A stretch of 64,000 bases of DNA from Trueperaceae bacterium (GTDB lineage Bacteria > Deinococcota > Deinococci > Deinococcales > Trueperaceae), in assembly GCA_023954415.1 (NCBI GenBank), contig JAMLIB010000003.1:124001-188000 (forward strand). The letters are read 5' to 3'. Below the pieces are notes generated by a model that was not told the origin of the DNA, did no database searches, and saw only the letters and a list, made by a program, of their open reading frames with translations. This document shows, one piece after another, positions 1 to 7,940 of this stretch. Every line of letters starts with the position of its first letter. Position 1 is the stretch's first letter. The position numbers and the translations under genes were made by a program.

Positions 1-264
1 CACCGGTTCTCGCTGTTCGGCAACGGCGAGTCGAGCGCGGCGATCCGCTCCCCCGAGCACGTCGGGGCTTTCCGCCGCGAGCTCTTCGAGGAGCACATCG
101 GCCTAGGCACGGCGGACCTTGACGCCGCCGCCGCGCTGCGGGAGTTCGGTCGCGTGGCGCGCGAGAACGCCGCGAGGCTCGCCGCCGGCGACGCCGCATG
201 GCAGGGTCTGGCCTTCCGGATGCGTTTCGCCACGTACGGTCTGTCGACGACTGGCCTGATCTGA
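1..264 (+). CDS. C-terminal fragment of a phospholipase D-like protein (5' end outside window)
   Basis: An open frame enters from the left edge and ends at TGA 262-264, giving 87 residues. It contains a stretch reading SSAAIRSPEHVGAFRRELF followed by EEHIGL. This resembles the segment after the second HKD motif of phospholipase D/cardiolipin synthase enzymes, where an acidic-Pro turn leads into an R-R-E-L-(W/F)-x-E-H-L-G helix. The catalytic HxK motif itself is outside the window, so activity cannot be judged. The next gene is on the opposite strand and converges on it with a 58-bp gap. The family assignment rests only on this C-terminal pattern. Confidence 0.45.
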   Translation, partial: HRFSLFGNGESSAAIRSPEHVGAFRRELFEEHIGLGTADLDAAAALREFGRVARENAARLAAGDAAWQGLAFRMRFATYGLSTTGLI

Positions 265-322
265 GCCCCGATCCGGCGGCTTCGGGAGCGGAGGCTTGCG
301 GCCCGGCGCGCTGGTGAGGGCG

Positions 323-3163
323 TCAGAGCCCCAACGCCGCGCCGGTCGCCCGCTGGGGGGCCAGGCCCAACTGGTCGTGCAGGCGCTCGGCGAACAGCCG
401 GTACCGCTTGTGAGCCTCGCGCTTCCTGCCGACGCTCACGAGTGCCGTCACCTGGGCTGCCAAGGCGTCCTCATCGAGCGGGTCGAGGCGCAGGACGTGG
501 TCGAGCAGACCGACGGCGGTGGCGAAGTCGGAAGTCGCCACCGCCGTTCCCGCCGCCGCCTTGAGCGCGGCGAGCACGTCCTCGCGGAGCTGGTCCCTCT
601 CCTCGTCCAGGACGGGCAGGTCGAGGCCCGCCGCCAACGGCTCGCGATAGAGGCGGGCGGCCTCGTCGGCCCGGCCCGCCGCCAGGGCCGCGCGCAGGGC
701 GGCTAGGTCGCAGACGGTCCGCTCGAGCCCGGCGTCGCTCAGGTACGTCCTCACGCCCCACGGCTCCAGCTCGCGCCTGAGCATGGTCAGTTGCACCTGG
801 AGGTTGTTCTGCACCTTGCGCTTGTCGGCGTCCGGCCACAGCGCCAACCCCACGGCGGCCCTGTCGTAGCCGAGGGCCAGCAACGCCACGATCTCCTTGT
901 GCCGCGGGCTGAGCGTCAGACGGCGCCCGAGCAGGGTCACCTCGAAGCGCCCGAGCAGGTCGACGCGCAGCGGCGGCACCTCGGCGAGCCGGGCCTCTAT
1001 GGCCTCTTGCCACCCGGCCGCGAGCACCTCGCTCAAGGCGTACGGCGCCGCCAGCTCGGGCCAGTGGCGCGGCAGCGCCGCCAGCGGCAGCAAGTGCGGC
1101 AGCACGCGCGCGCCGGCGTTTGTGCCCGCGATGAGCGCGTCGAGATCGGCGGTGTCGACCGGGGCGGCGTCAAGGCCTGCGCTCGCCTCACCGGCGGCTC
1201 GGTCGGCCGCGGCGCGCCCGTCGGTGCCGACAGCGGCGGCATCACGCCTGCCAGCGGAGCGCTCGGCGGCGCCGACGAGGTGCCGGGCGGCCAGGACCTC
1301 GAGCAGCGTCAACCGCGACTTGGCGGAGGCCGGGTCGGGCAGCGCAGCCCGGGCCTCGGCCGTGCGGCCGAGCTCCGCCAACGCGAGCGCCCTCTCGGCC
1401 GCGGCGCCGATGCCCCGGCACCCGCTCAAGACCTCCAACGCCCTGTCGGCGGCGTCGGCGCGCCGCAGGGTGCGGGCCCATAGCTCGCGGATCCGCTCGT
1501 CCATCTCGGGGAAGGAGCGCCGCCAGGGCGCGAAGCGCTCGACGATGGCCGGGAACGCCTCGTGATCGCGGCCGAGCGCGGCGCGCTCCGCCGCCGCCAT
1601 GCAGGCGGTCAACCCGTTGTGGCGCCACCCGGCGCGCGCCGCCTCCAAGTGCTCGGCGGCTTGGCCGTCGCTGAGGAGCGCCTTGAGGGTCCCGAGCACG
1701 GATTGGGCGACGAGCGCGTTGTACTGGTTCACCGGTGCCTGCATGCGGTACTGCCGCTCGGACGCCTCGACGTACCCGAGCAGGTCGCCGCGCGTCTCCC
1801 AGCGCACCTCCGCCAGCCGGTGCAGCAGGACGGCCCGGTGGTCGTCGTTGCCCTCGACCCCCTCGAGTAGCGCTATGGCCCGCTCCTGCATGGCGCCGAC
1901 CCGCTCCCAGTCCTGGCGCTTGTAGAAGAACACGCTGGCGTTCGCGAGGAACGACGCGGCCGCGCGCGGCTCGGCCGCCGCGAGGGCCGCGGCCGCCCGC
2001 TCCAAGACCGCCTCGGCCTCGGGCAGCTCGTCCGGCTCGAGCTCGAACACGCGCCAACCAAGGGCGATGAGGCGGTGCCCTGCCGTGGCCTCAGGGTGCT
2101 CGGCGACGGCGTCGAGAGCCGCCATGGCGTCCGCGCGCCTGCCCGTGACGGACAGGGCCCAGGCTCGTGACAACAGCCTCGTCGGCCCGGCCCCGCCTCC
2201 GCACAGCTCGTCCCAGCGGAGCATGCCTTCCGGGTCCAGGCTGCCGAGGCGGCCGGGCACCTCGTCGTGTTCGAGCAAGTCGGTCAACTCCGCCAGCAGT
2301 CCGGCTCGGGCGAACGCCTCGGCGCGTAGGGCCAACGGCAGGCGACCGGCGTGCTTGCGGACCGCGGCGCCGACCTCCCAGGCGTTGGCGCGGCGCACGG
2401 ACAGGGCCATCAACTCGTGGAGCCGGTAGCCGGCGGCGATCTCCTGGCTGAAGCCGGCGCCCGCCAGCCCGACGGACGCCGGCGTGGCCGCGCCCGTCGG
2501 CAAGTACGGTACGGCTGACTGGAACAGCAGCTCCTCCCACAGCTCGGGAGGCAGGCTGTGACGCACCCCCACCATCAGCGGCTCTGGTGCGGCCGCGCGG
2601 CCCGTGAGCGCGGCGACGTGCAGGGGCAGCGGCCAGCCGCCCGACTCGTTCCACGCCGTCTCGGCCGCGCCCCTCGAGCCGAACAGCTGGGCGGCCTCGT
2701 CCAGCGTGAACGCGAGGTCGGAGGCGGTGAGGTGCAAGGCGGTGCCGGCCGTCAGGCAGCGCAGCAGCGCAGGCGAGGCCAGGCCGCCGCGGCTGGCCAG
2801 CAGCAGCAGCCCGCGCGGGTCCTGCAGCAGCTCGTCGACGTCCGCGCCATCGCCCAAGTCCTCGAGGACGAGCAGGGTCTCGACCGACCAGAGTGCCGCC
2901 CTGATGGTCGCCGGCGTAGGCTCCCCCGGCAGCTCCAGCAGCTCGGCCAGGGCGCCCTGCACGGGGCGGTCCTGGGCGGACAGCCACAGCACCCGCCAGC
3001 CGGCGGCCTCGAGCCCTTCGGCCCACTGTGCCGCCAGGACGCTCTTGCCGTACCCGAAGGGCGCCTCGAGCCAGACGGTCCACCCGGGGCTGTCCGGCAG
3101 CCGCTCGAGGAGCCGCGGTCGCGACCTGAGCAGTGGGCCGATCTTCGGACGCTGGGCGAGCAT
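323..3163 (-). CDS. Large ATP-dependent transcriptional activator: MalT-like ATPase plus BTAD/SARP-type C-terminus
   Basis: A 946-residue regulator. The N-terminus has a Walker A loop (APFGYGKS, residues 34-41) and a hydrophobic Walker B-like LLVLEDLGDG near residue 96, as in STAND/MalT ATPases. The middle (about 300-650) is Ala/Leu/Glu-rich helical repeat sequence that resembles TPR. From about 730 (LRVDLLGRFEV...) a winged-helix DNA-binding domain is followed by a bacterial transcriptional activator domain, the order seen in BTAD/SARP regulators, although here DNA binding is C-terminal to the ATPase. Residues 640-680 are a low-complexity Ala/Arg/Asp linker. The ligand and targets are unknown and no operon partner is present. 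On the opposite strand many long frames exist, but they are GC-driven shadows. Confidence 0.8.
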   Translation of the reverse strand: MLAQRPKIGPLLRSRPRLLERLPDSPGWTVWLEAPFGYGKSVLAAQWAEGLEAAGWRVLWLSAQDRPVQGALAELLELPGEPTPATIRAALWSVETLLVLEDLGDGADVDELLQDPRGLLLLASRGGLASPALLRCLTAGTALHLTASDLAFTLDEAAQLFGSRGAAETAWNESGGWPLPLHVAALTGRAAAPEPLMVGVRHSLPPELWEELLFQSAVPYLPTGAATPASVGLAGAGFSQEIAAGYRLHELMALSVRRANAWEVGAAVRKHAGRLPLALRAEAFARAGLLAELTDLLEHDEVPGRLGSLDPEGMLRWDELCGGGAGPTRLLSRAWALSVTGRRADAMAALDAVAEHPEATAGHRLIALGWRVFELEPDELPEAEAVLERAAAALAAAEPRAAASFLANASVFFYKRQDWERVGAMQERAIALLEGVEGNDDHRAVLLHRLAEVRWETRGDLLGYVEASERQYRMQAPVNQYNALVAQSVLGTLKALLSDGQAAEHLEAARAGWRHNGLTACMAAAERAALGRDHEAFPAIVERFAPWRRSFPEMDERIRELWARTLRRADAADRALEVLSGCRGIGAAAERALALAELGRTAEARAALPDPASAKSRLTLLEVLAARHLVGAAERSAGRRDAAAVGTDGRAAADRAAGEASAGLDAAPVDTADLDALIAGTNAGARVLPHLLPLAALPRHWPELAAPYALSEVLAAGWQEAIEARLAEVPPLRVDLLGRFEVTLLGRRLTLSPRHKEIVALLALGYDRAAVGLALWPDADKRKVQNNLQVQLTMLRRELEPWGVRTYLSDAGLERTVCDLAALRAALAAGRADEAARLYREPLAAGLDLPVLDEERDQLREDVLAALKAAAGTAVATSDFATAVGLLDHVLRLDPLDEDALAAQVTALVSVGRKREAHKRYRLFAERLHDQLGLAPQRATGAALGL

Positions 3164-3302
3164 GGCGGTGGCGCCAGTCTAGCCGTACCGCCCCCGCCGC
3201 GCAGTGCCGTCGCCGCGGCGGCCTGCTCCCTACTGCGCTTCGAGACCGTCCCCGTCCCGGCGCGGTCGTCGCGCCGAGCCACCGCCGCACAGGGCCCTCA
3301 CG

Positions 3303-5663
3303 TCACTTCGAGTAGGTGACCGTCACCGTGCCTTGCGAGGCCCAGTCGTACCAGAGCATCACCTTCTCCGGCAGGTCTCGCGCGCCGGGAGGGGGGCCGT
3401 CCAAGAAGGCCATGCTGGTGTAGACCGCTACCAAGTACTCGTTGCCTGCCTCCCTGGTGGCGAAGCCGGCCACGGCGTAGAAGGTGGGATCGTCGTCGTG
3501 CCGCCAGTCGCATACCCCCTTGTACGACCAGATCCTGGCGTTCGGGTCGGTCAGGTCTATCTCCCACGTGTAGGAGGTGTTGGCGTAGAGGTAGGCGTTC
3601 GGGTTGTCCGGGTGACCCACGCCGCCGAAGCCCGCGAAGTTCACGCTGTACTTCTTGGCCCCGGTCTCTTTGGGTATGTGCAGGAACATGGTGGCGCAGC
3701 TCGCACTCATCCCGTCCTTGAACTCCCCGGCCGGAGTGGAGCCGTAACGCACCTCGAGCCGGGCGTCGATCTCGCGGTCGAAGCCCTTGAGTTCAGCGGC
3801 CAACCTGGCGATGGGCGGTTGATCGGCCGGGATGGTCGTGGTGCCGGGCTCCACCGCGTACACCGCTACCGACACGCCGTCCTTCTGGTCGTCCGTGATG
3901 GTGTGGGGAGCCCTGACCGTGTACCAGACGCTGGAGTAGCTCGTGTCGATGGTCGTGCCCTTCTTCGGGCCGTCCGTGAGTTCGCCGTAAGCGCCGGAGG
4001 TCGACCAGCGGTACATGAAGTTGCCGGTCACCGGCCCGCGGGTCGAGACGCTCAGCTCGACTTGCGGGTGGGCCTTCGTGAAGTAGGCGAGCTCCGGGTT
4101 CAGGGCGAACAGGGTCGGCGACGCCGTGGCCGTCCACGACACGGCGGGAAGGGCGTCGTTAAGGTCCTTGATGATCGCCCCGACGTCGCCGGCGCTGAGG
4201 GCTAACTGCACGGCGGCGGCGATGCCGGAGGCGGAGGCTCGCGACTTCATGCGTGCTTCCATGGCCTCGAAGCTCGCCTTGTTCTTCTCGCTCTCGATCA
4301 TGGCCTCGACCATGGTCTCGAAGAAGTCCAGCCGGTAACGGTTGTTGGTCGCCAACTCGGTGAGGACGATCTTGACGGCTTCGGCGTAGCCGCCTCCCGC
4401 CCCGAGAAAGACGCCGAGGCCGGCAAGGTGCGTGTCGTTGATGGCCTTGAACCGTTGCCGCAGCTTGCCGAGCTTGCTCGCGTCGATGTGGCCGACGCCG
4501 CCGAAGGCGAAGTTCTCCATGACGGGTAGGGCGATGTCGTACATGAACAGCTCCAGTGCCTTGTCGCCGATCATCTCGTTCCACTTGCCCCGCTCGGAGG
4601 CGAACCTGGGGTCGTCGTAGAGGGGCGGGCGGGTCACGGCGTCGAGGGACGGACCGAGCAGCACGAGCTCGTAGTACGTGCGTAGACCGTCGTGGAGCGT
4701 GAGCTGCGGGCCGTCGCTCACCACGGGAGACCACGGCGACTCGCCCTTGACTATGTCGGTGAGCGCCTGGAAAACGCCGAGCGAGCCGGTGGACGGCACG
4801 TCGATGGAGGCCGTCAGCACCGGGGGAGACAGGACCTGGTCGTTGCCGCCGTCGTCTTGGTAACCGACCTGGTAGGCCAGCAGCGCCGCGGGTCGGCGGA
4901 AGTTGTTCTGCGCGGCCACCCCGGTGCCCAAGGGGTTGTGGATGACGGAGACGCCGGACTGGACCGTTCCGGCGCCGGGTTCGATCACGATGTTGCTCGC
5001 CCCGGACGCCTGGGGCGTGAGCAGGGCCGCGGGCGAGAAGGTGGCGGCGTTCGCCAGGTCCGGCAGATCGTTGGGGGAGAGCGCCATCGGTCTCGGCCCC
5101 ATCACGCTCTGCCAGGCGAGGTCGAGGGCCTCGGCCACCGTCGCATCGTCGTCGGTCAGCGGCAGGCCGCCCGCGGCGAACGCAACCGAGAGCGTGGCCT
5201 CGATGTCGCCGATCGCCTCGTCGCTCTGGACGAGGTCCCACAACTTGGCTTGCGCGTCCGTGGGCAGGACGAAGCCGCCCAACGTGTAGTAGAGGAGGAC
5301 CGCGGCGCTCGAGCGGCTGCTGACTTCCAGGGTGGTAGCCGCCGCCCCGCTCGCCACCGCGGAGAGCACCAAGGCGCCCGCCCCGTCCAGGACGTCTATC
5401 TCGGTCGGTGCGTCCCCGATCACCTGCGCCGTGAAGGTGCCGTCGGCGGCGACCGCGAACGAGCCGAGGCCCGTCACGGCCTTGAGGGAGCCGAGCGAGA
5501 CGGTGGTCCCGGTGGGCAGGACGACCTTGCCGCTCACTTCCTTGGCGCCTCCAGGCGTGGGCGGTGTGACCTTCCCGCCGCAACCGACGAGCACGCTAAG
5601 GAGGAGGATCGACGACGCCAGCGAGCGGGCCAGGGAGGGCGACGCGCTACGAGTTCGGTTCAT
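3303..5663 (-). CDS. Secreted lipoprotein of unknown function
   Basis: 786 residues starting with a basic n-region, a Leu-rich core and a lipobox (LVGC, Cys28), so it should be lipidated and anchored outside the inner membrane. The segment after Cys28 (GGKVTPPTPGG) is a flexible linker. The next region (about 43-130) looks like a small beta domain of the carboxypeptidase-regulatory kind (SGKVVLPTGTTVSLGSLKAV). The middle (about 300-480) is helical, and the C-terminal third has beta-rich, Tyr/Trp-rich sequence. I do not recognise an enzyme motif. It is monocistronic: 66 bp separate it from the next gene on the same strand, and a 139-bp gap lies beyond its stop. A surface or binding role is only inferred. 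Confidence 0.75.
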   Translation of the reverse strand: MNRTRSASPSLARSLASSILLLSVLVGCGGKVTPPTPGGAKEVSGKVVLPTGTTVSLGSLKAVTGLGSFAVAADGTFTAQVIGDAPTEIDVLDGAGALVLSAVASGAAATTLEVSSRSSAAVLLYYTLGGFVLPTDAQAKLWDLVQSDEAIGDIEATLSVAFAAGGLPLTDDDATVAEALDLAWQSVMGPRPMALSPNDLPDLANAATFSPAALLTPQASGASNIVIEPGAGTVQSGVSVIHNPLGTGVAAQNNFRRPAALLAYQVGYQDDGGNDQVLSPPVLTASIDVPSTGSLGVFQALTDIVKGESPWSPVVSDGPQLTLHDGLRTYYELVLLGPSLDAVTRPPLYDDPRFASERGKWNEMIGDKALELFMYDIALPVMENFAFGGVGHIDASKLGKLRQRFKAINDTHLAGLGVFLGAGGGYAEAVKIVLTELATNNRYRLDFFETMVEAMIESEKNKASFEAMEARMKSRASASGIAAAVQLALSAGDVGAIIKDLNDALPAVSWTATASPTLFALNPELAYFTKAHPQVELSVSTRGPVTGNFMYRWSTSGAYGELTDGPKKGTTIDTSYSSVWYTVRAPHTITDDQKDGVSVAVYAVEPGTTTIPADQPPIARLAAELKGFDREIDARLEVRYGSTPAGEFKDGMSASCATMFLHIPKETGAKKYSVNFAGFGGVGHPDNPNAYLYANTSYTWEIDLTDPNARIWSYKGVCDWRHDDDPTFYAVAGFATREAGNEYLVAVYTSMAFLDGPPPGARDLPEKVMLWYDWASQGTVTVTYSK

Positions 5664-5730
5664 GCCCGGAAGGTTAGAACCGCCCCTATTAGAGATCGCT
5701 TAACGGCCGGACCCGGCGCCCGGGGCGATG

Positions 5731-6252
5731 TCAGCCGACCTCGGTGAGCCGCTCCTCGAGCCGGTCCCAGGTCTCGGCGATGCCCTGCAGCATCCCCATG
5801 TCCATGACGGTACCGAGGGCCTCCGCCGACGCGTAGGTCGAGCGGCTGACGAGCTTGGTCTTGCCACCGAGGTCAAGGAACTCCATGACGACCTCCGTTA
5901 CGGGCAGGTCGGGGTTGACGGTGCCGTCGGCGTCGCAGAAGTAGTCCGTGTAGGCGAGGTGGGTCGGCTCGTCGATCTCGCGGTAGACGGCCTTGCCCCA
6001 CGCTTCCATGCCGTAGTAGTCGCCCATCTTCTCGTCCACGCACTTCATGCAGTAGTGCCACGTGCCGCCGGGCGTGAAGTCGACCGTGCACACGGGCACG
6101 TCCCAGCCGCGCGGACCCCAGAACCGCTTGATGTGCTCCGGGTACTTGAACATCTCGAACACCAACGCGCGGGGCGCGTCGAAGACTCGCTCCAGCACCA
6201 GCACGGTGTCGCCCTCGGCTCGGTGGGTCGTCTTGCCTTCTGCCATGCGCAA
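5731..6252 (-). CDS. SRPBCC/AHSA1-domain protein
   Basis: 173 residues with the START-like/AHSA1 pattern: an N-terminal strand TVLVLERVFDAPRALVFEMF, then a W-G-P-R-G-W-D segment, F-x-P-G-G-x-W-H-Y, and a C-terminal amphipathic helix (GMLQGIAETWDRLEERL). These proteins form a hydrophobic ligand cavity in the cytoplasm, and their substrates are usually unknown. The gene lies 13 bp downstream of an ArsR regulator on the same strand. That pairing is very common for this family and suggests the regulator senses the same stress or ligand. The start ATG at 6252 is preceded by AAGGAGG-like sequence. Confidence 0.85.
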   Translation of the reverse strand: MRMAEGKTTHRAEGDTVLVLERVFDAPRALVFEMFKYPEHIKRFWGPRGWDVPVCTVDFTPGGTWHYCMKCVDEKMGDYYGMEAWGKAVYREIDEPTHLAYTDYFCDADGTVNPDLPVTEVVMEFLDLGGKTKLVSRSTYASAEALGTVMDMGMLQGIAETWDRLEERLTEVG

Positions 6253-6265
6253 TCCTCCTTGGCGG

Positions 6266-6589
6266 TCAGCCGCCCGGCTGCTTGTCCTGGAGCTTCTCGA
6301 GGTAGGCGGCCAGGTTGTCCAACCTCGTCTCCATCGTCCTTCGGAAGGTGCTCAGCCACTCGTCCAGCTCCTCGAACGGCTCGCGCTTGAGACCGTAGAT
6401 CCGACGGTTGGCCTCCGGCTTCGCCTCGAGGAGGCCGGAGTCGGCCAACACCTTGAGGTGCTTCGAGGTCTGGGGCTGCCGGAGCTCGAGCCGGTCGGCT
6501 ATCTCCCCGACCGCCAGCGGACCCTCCCGCAGGAGCTCGACGATGCGCATGCGGTTCGGTTCGGCCAGGGCGTTGAAGGTAGTGTGCAT
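6266..6589 (-). CDS. ArsR-family winged-helix repressor
   Basis: 107 residues. It begins MHTTFNALAEPNRMRIVELL, the standard ArsR entry helix. The recognition helix-turn-helix follows (VGEIADRLELRQPQTSKHL) and then a wing (EAKPEANRRIYGL). No Cys-based metal site is visible, so it probably belongs to the non-metal subgroup paired with AHSA1/SRPBCC proteins. It is the first gene of a two-gene operon. A consensus-like promoter overlapped by an inverted repeat lies just upstream (6646-6683), consistent with autorepression. Confidence 0.9.
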   Translation of the reverse strand: MHTTFNALAEPNRMRIVELLREGPLAVGEIADRLELRQPQTSKHLKVLADSGLLEAKPEANRRIYGLKREPFEELDEWLSTFRRTMETRLDNLAAYLEKLQDKQPGG

Positions 6590-6645
6590 GGCGGTCTCGC
6601 GCTTCGTCCTGCTCGTGCCGGTGGGTGCCGGCCCTTCCCGCCCGA

Positions 6646-6683
6646 CGATAACGCCATGAGTATATTCCTGTCAAGGCATATAC
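6646..6683 (-). promoter_or_regulatory. arsR promoter overlapped by an operator-like inverted repeat
   Basis: On the minus strand, TTGACA (6669-6674) is followed after 17 bp by TTATCG (6646-6651), a good sigma-70-type promoter about 57 bp before the arsR ATG. The -35 box sits inside a 24-bp dyad (6660-6683) with perfect 6-bp outer arms GTATAT and ATATAC and 9 of 12 symmetric pairs overall. A repressor bound there would occlude RNA polymerase. The dyad could also control the cupin gene on the other strand. Binding by this ArsR is inferred. Confidence 0.6.
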
Positions 6684-6769
6684 GGGATGCCCGACGGCCG
6701 ACCTGCCTTCGACCGCGTTCGTACCTGAGTCATGGTCCCGCGGCCGGCGAGGATGGCATCCTGGTCGGC

Positions 6770-7099
6770 GTGCCCATAGACCGCTTCGACCTCGCCGCCT
6801 GCTTCGCACCCGACCCCTCCGGTCCGAGCCGACGGTTGCTCGTCAAGGAACCCGGCCTGACCATGCTCCACCTCACCATGGCGCCCGGCCAGGCCATGCC
6901 CGTCCACAACCACCCCGGCTGCAACGTCGCCATCCAAGGCCTGGAGGGCGAAGCCACCGTGTGGCTCGACGGCGAGGAGCACGCGCTCCGAGCGCAGGAG
7001 CTCGTCCGCTTCTCGGGGGAGCGCATGGTGAGCCCGCGCAACACGTCGGGCGCGCCGGCCGCCGTGCTCATCACGTTGGCGACGTTGCCGGGGGCCTGA
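6770..7099 (+). CDS. Small cupin-domain protein
   Basis: About 109 residues forming one cupin barrel. The metal-binding motif 1 is visible as MPVHNHPGCNVAIQGLEGEA (His-x-His, G-x-x-G), followed by a WLDGEE turn and a FSGERMVSPRN segment. The usual motif-1 glutamate is not obvious. I chose GTG 6770 because the fold begins soon after it (PIDRFDLAACF). An in-frame ATG at 6656 would place the start inside the divergent arsR promoter/operator and add a non-conserved Arg-rich leader. The gene is divergent from arsR and may share its operator. The function is unknown; single cupins may be binding proteins or dioxygenase-like enzymes. Confidence 0.65.
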   Translation: MPIDRFDLAACFAPDPSGPSRRLLVKEPGLTMLHLTMAPGQAMPVHNHPGCNVAIQGLEGEATVWLDGEEHALRAQELVRFSGERMVSPRNTSGAPAAVLITLATLPGA

Positions 7100-7275
7100 G
7101 GCCGCCGGCGGTAGCGGTACCAGGCTCGTCCACTCCACGACCCCGCCGGCTCGGGGGAGACCGGCTGGTGGGCGGCCCGGTGAAAGACCACCCCCAACGG
7201 CTACGTGCACCTCATCCGAACGTAGGATGCGAGCCCGACCCTGCCCGGCCTAACCTCGGGGCAAGGAGGCGAAAG

Positions 7276-7716
7276 ATGACCTACACGGATGATCCCCATG
7301 ACCGGCCGACCAACGCTGGCGCACCCCTGCCCGACCCCGCCAAGGCGCTGGACGACGCGGTGGGGCGGAGCGCCGCTGCCGCCGATGCGACCGCTGCGGC
7401 GGGAGCCGCGGCTGCTGCGAACGCCGCCGCTGCGAGCGCGGCTCAGGGCGCCGCCAACCGGGCCGACAAGCACGGCCGCACCTTCACCGAGGAGTTCCGC
7501 CTGTCGGGCGAGGCCGTGGTGGCCAAGGTGAAGGAGCTCGTGCGCGAGGGCAACGTCAGGCGCATAGCCATCAAGAACGACGACGGCAAGGTCCTCATCG
7601 AGATCCCACTCACCATCGGCGTCATCGGCACCGTGCTGCTGCCCGTCTGGGCGGCCGTCGGCGCCATCGCGGCGATGGTCGCGAACCTCACCATCACCGT
7701 CGAGCGCAGCGCCTGA
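7276..7716 (+). CDS. DUF4342-like membrane-associated protein
   Basis: 146 residues. An Ala-rich low-complexity N-terminus (about residues 33-60) precedes a conserved-looking domain (FTEEFRLSGEAVVAKVKELV, then GNVRRIAIKNDDGKVLIEIP) and a hydrophobic segment (LTIGVIGTVLLPVWAAVGAI) near the end. This layout matches DUF4342 proteins, which pair a UBA-like helical segment with a hydrophobic tail. Start ATG 7276 has an excellent ribosome-binding site (AAGGAGG at 7263-7269). It is a single gene followed by a strong hairpin at 7754-7789. The function is unknown. Confidence 0.7.
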   Translation: MTYTDDPHDRPTNAGAPLPDPAKALDDAVGRSAAAADATAAAGAAAAANAAAASAAQGAANRADKHGRTFTEEFRLSGEAVVAKVKELVREGNVRRIAIKNDDGKVLIEIPLTIGVIGTVLLPVWAAVGAIAAMVANLTITVERSA

Positions 7717-7753
7717 ACCGGCCAGTCGACCCAGGCGGTCGACGCGTGCGCGA

Positions 7754-7789
7754 GGCTGGGCCGCGCCGAAGCAACGGCGCGGCCCAGCC
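7754..7789 (+). terminator. Strong GC hairpin after the DUF4342-like gene
   Basis: A perfect 15-bp stem (GGCTGGGCCGCGCCG pairing with its complement) closes a 6-nt AAGCAA loop 37 bp after the stop at 7716. There is no U-tract, so it is either a GC-type terminator or an mRNA-end stabiliser. Confidence 0.6.
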
Positions 7790-7927
7790 GCATGGAGGCG
7801 GCTTGCCTGTCGGCAGGCGCGCGGCACCCCAGAATGCGAGATCGTCCAAGGTGAGGCGGCGGCTCCCCGTCCGGTCGGTCGGCGGGTCCCGCCCCCGACT
7901 GTGACGGAAGCGTAAGAACCGCCCGCC

Positions 7928-7940
7928 TACACTGGTAGGC
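7928..7940 (+). promoter_or_regulatory. Leaderless-type -10 element for the GGDEF gene
   Basis: TACACT at 7928-7933 is followed by seven bases and then ATG 7941. Transcription would therefore begin at or next to the start codon. No good -35 box or ribosome-binding site is visible. TANNNT boxes just upstream of start codons are known in Deinococcus for leaderless mRNAs. Confidence 0.45.

Noticed and set aside
6656-6769. An upstream ATG for the cupin gene at 6656
   Set aside because: It sits in the divergent arsR promoter/operator and adds an Arg-rich leader unlike the cupin fold.
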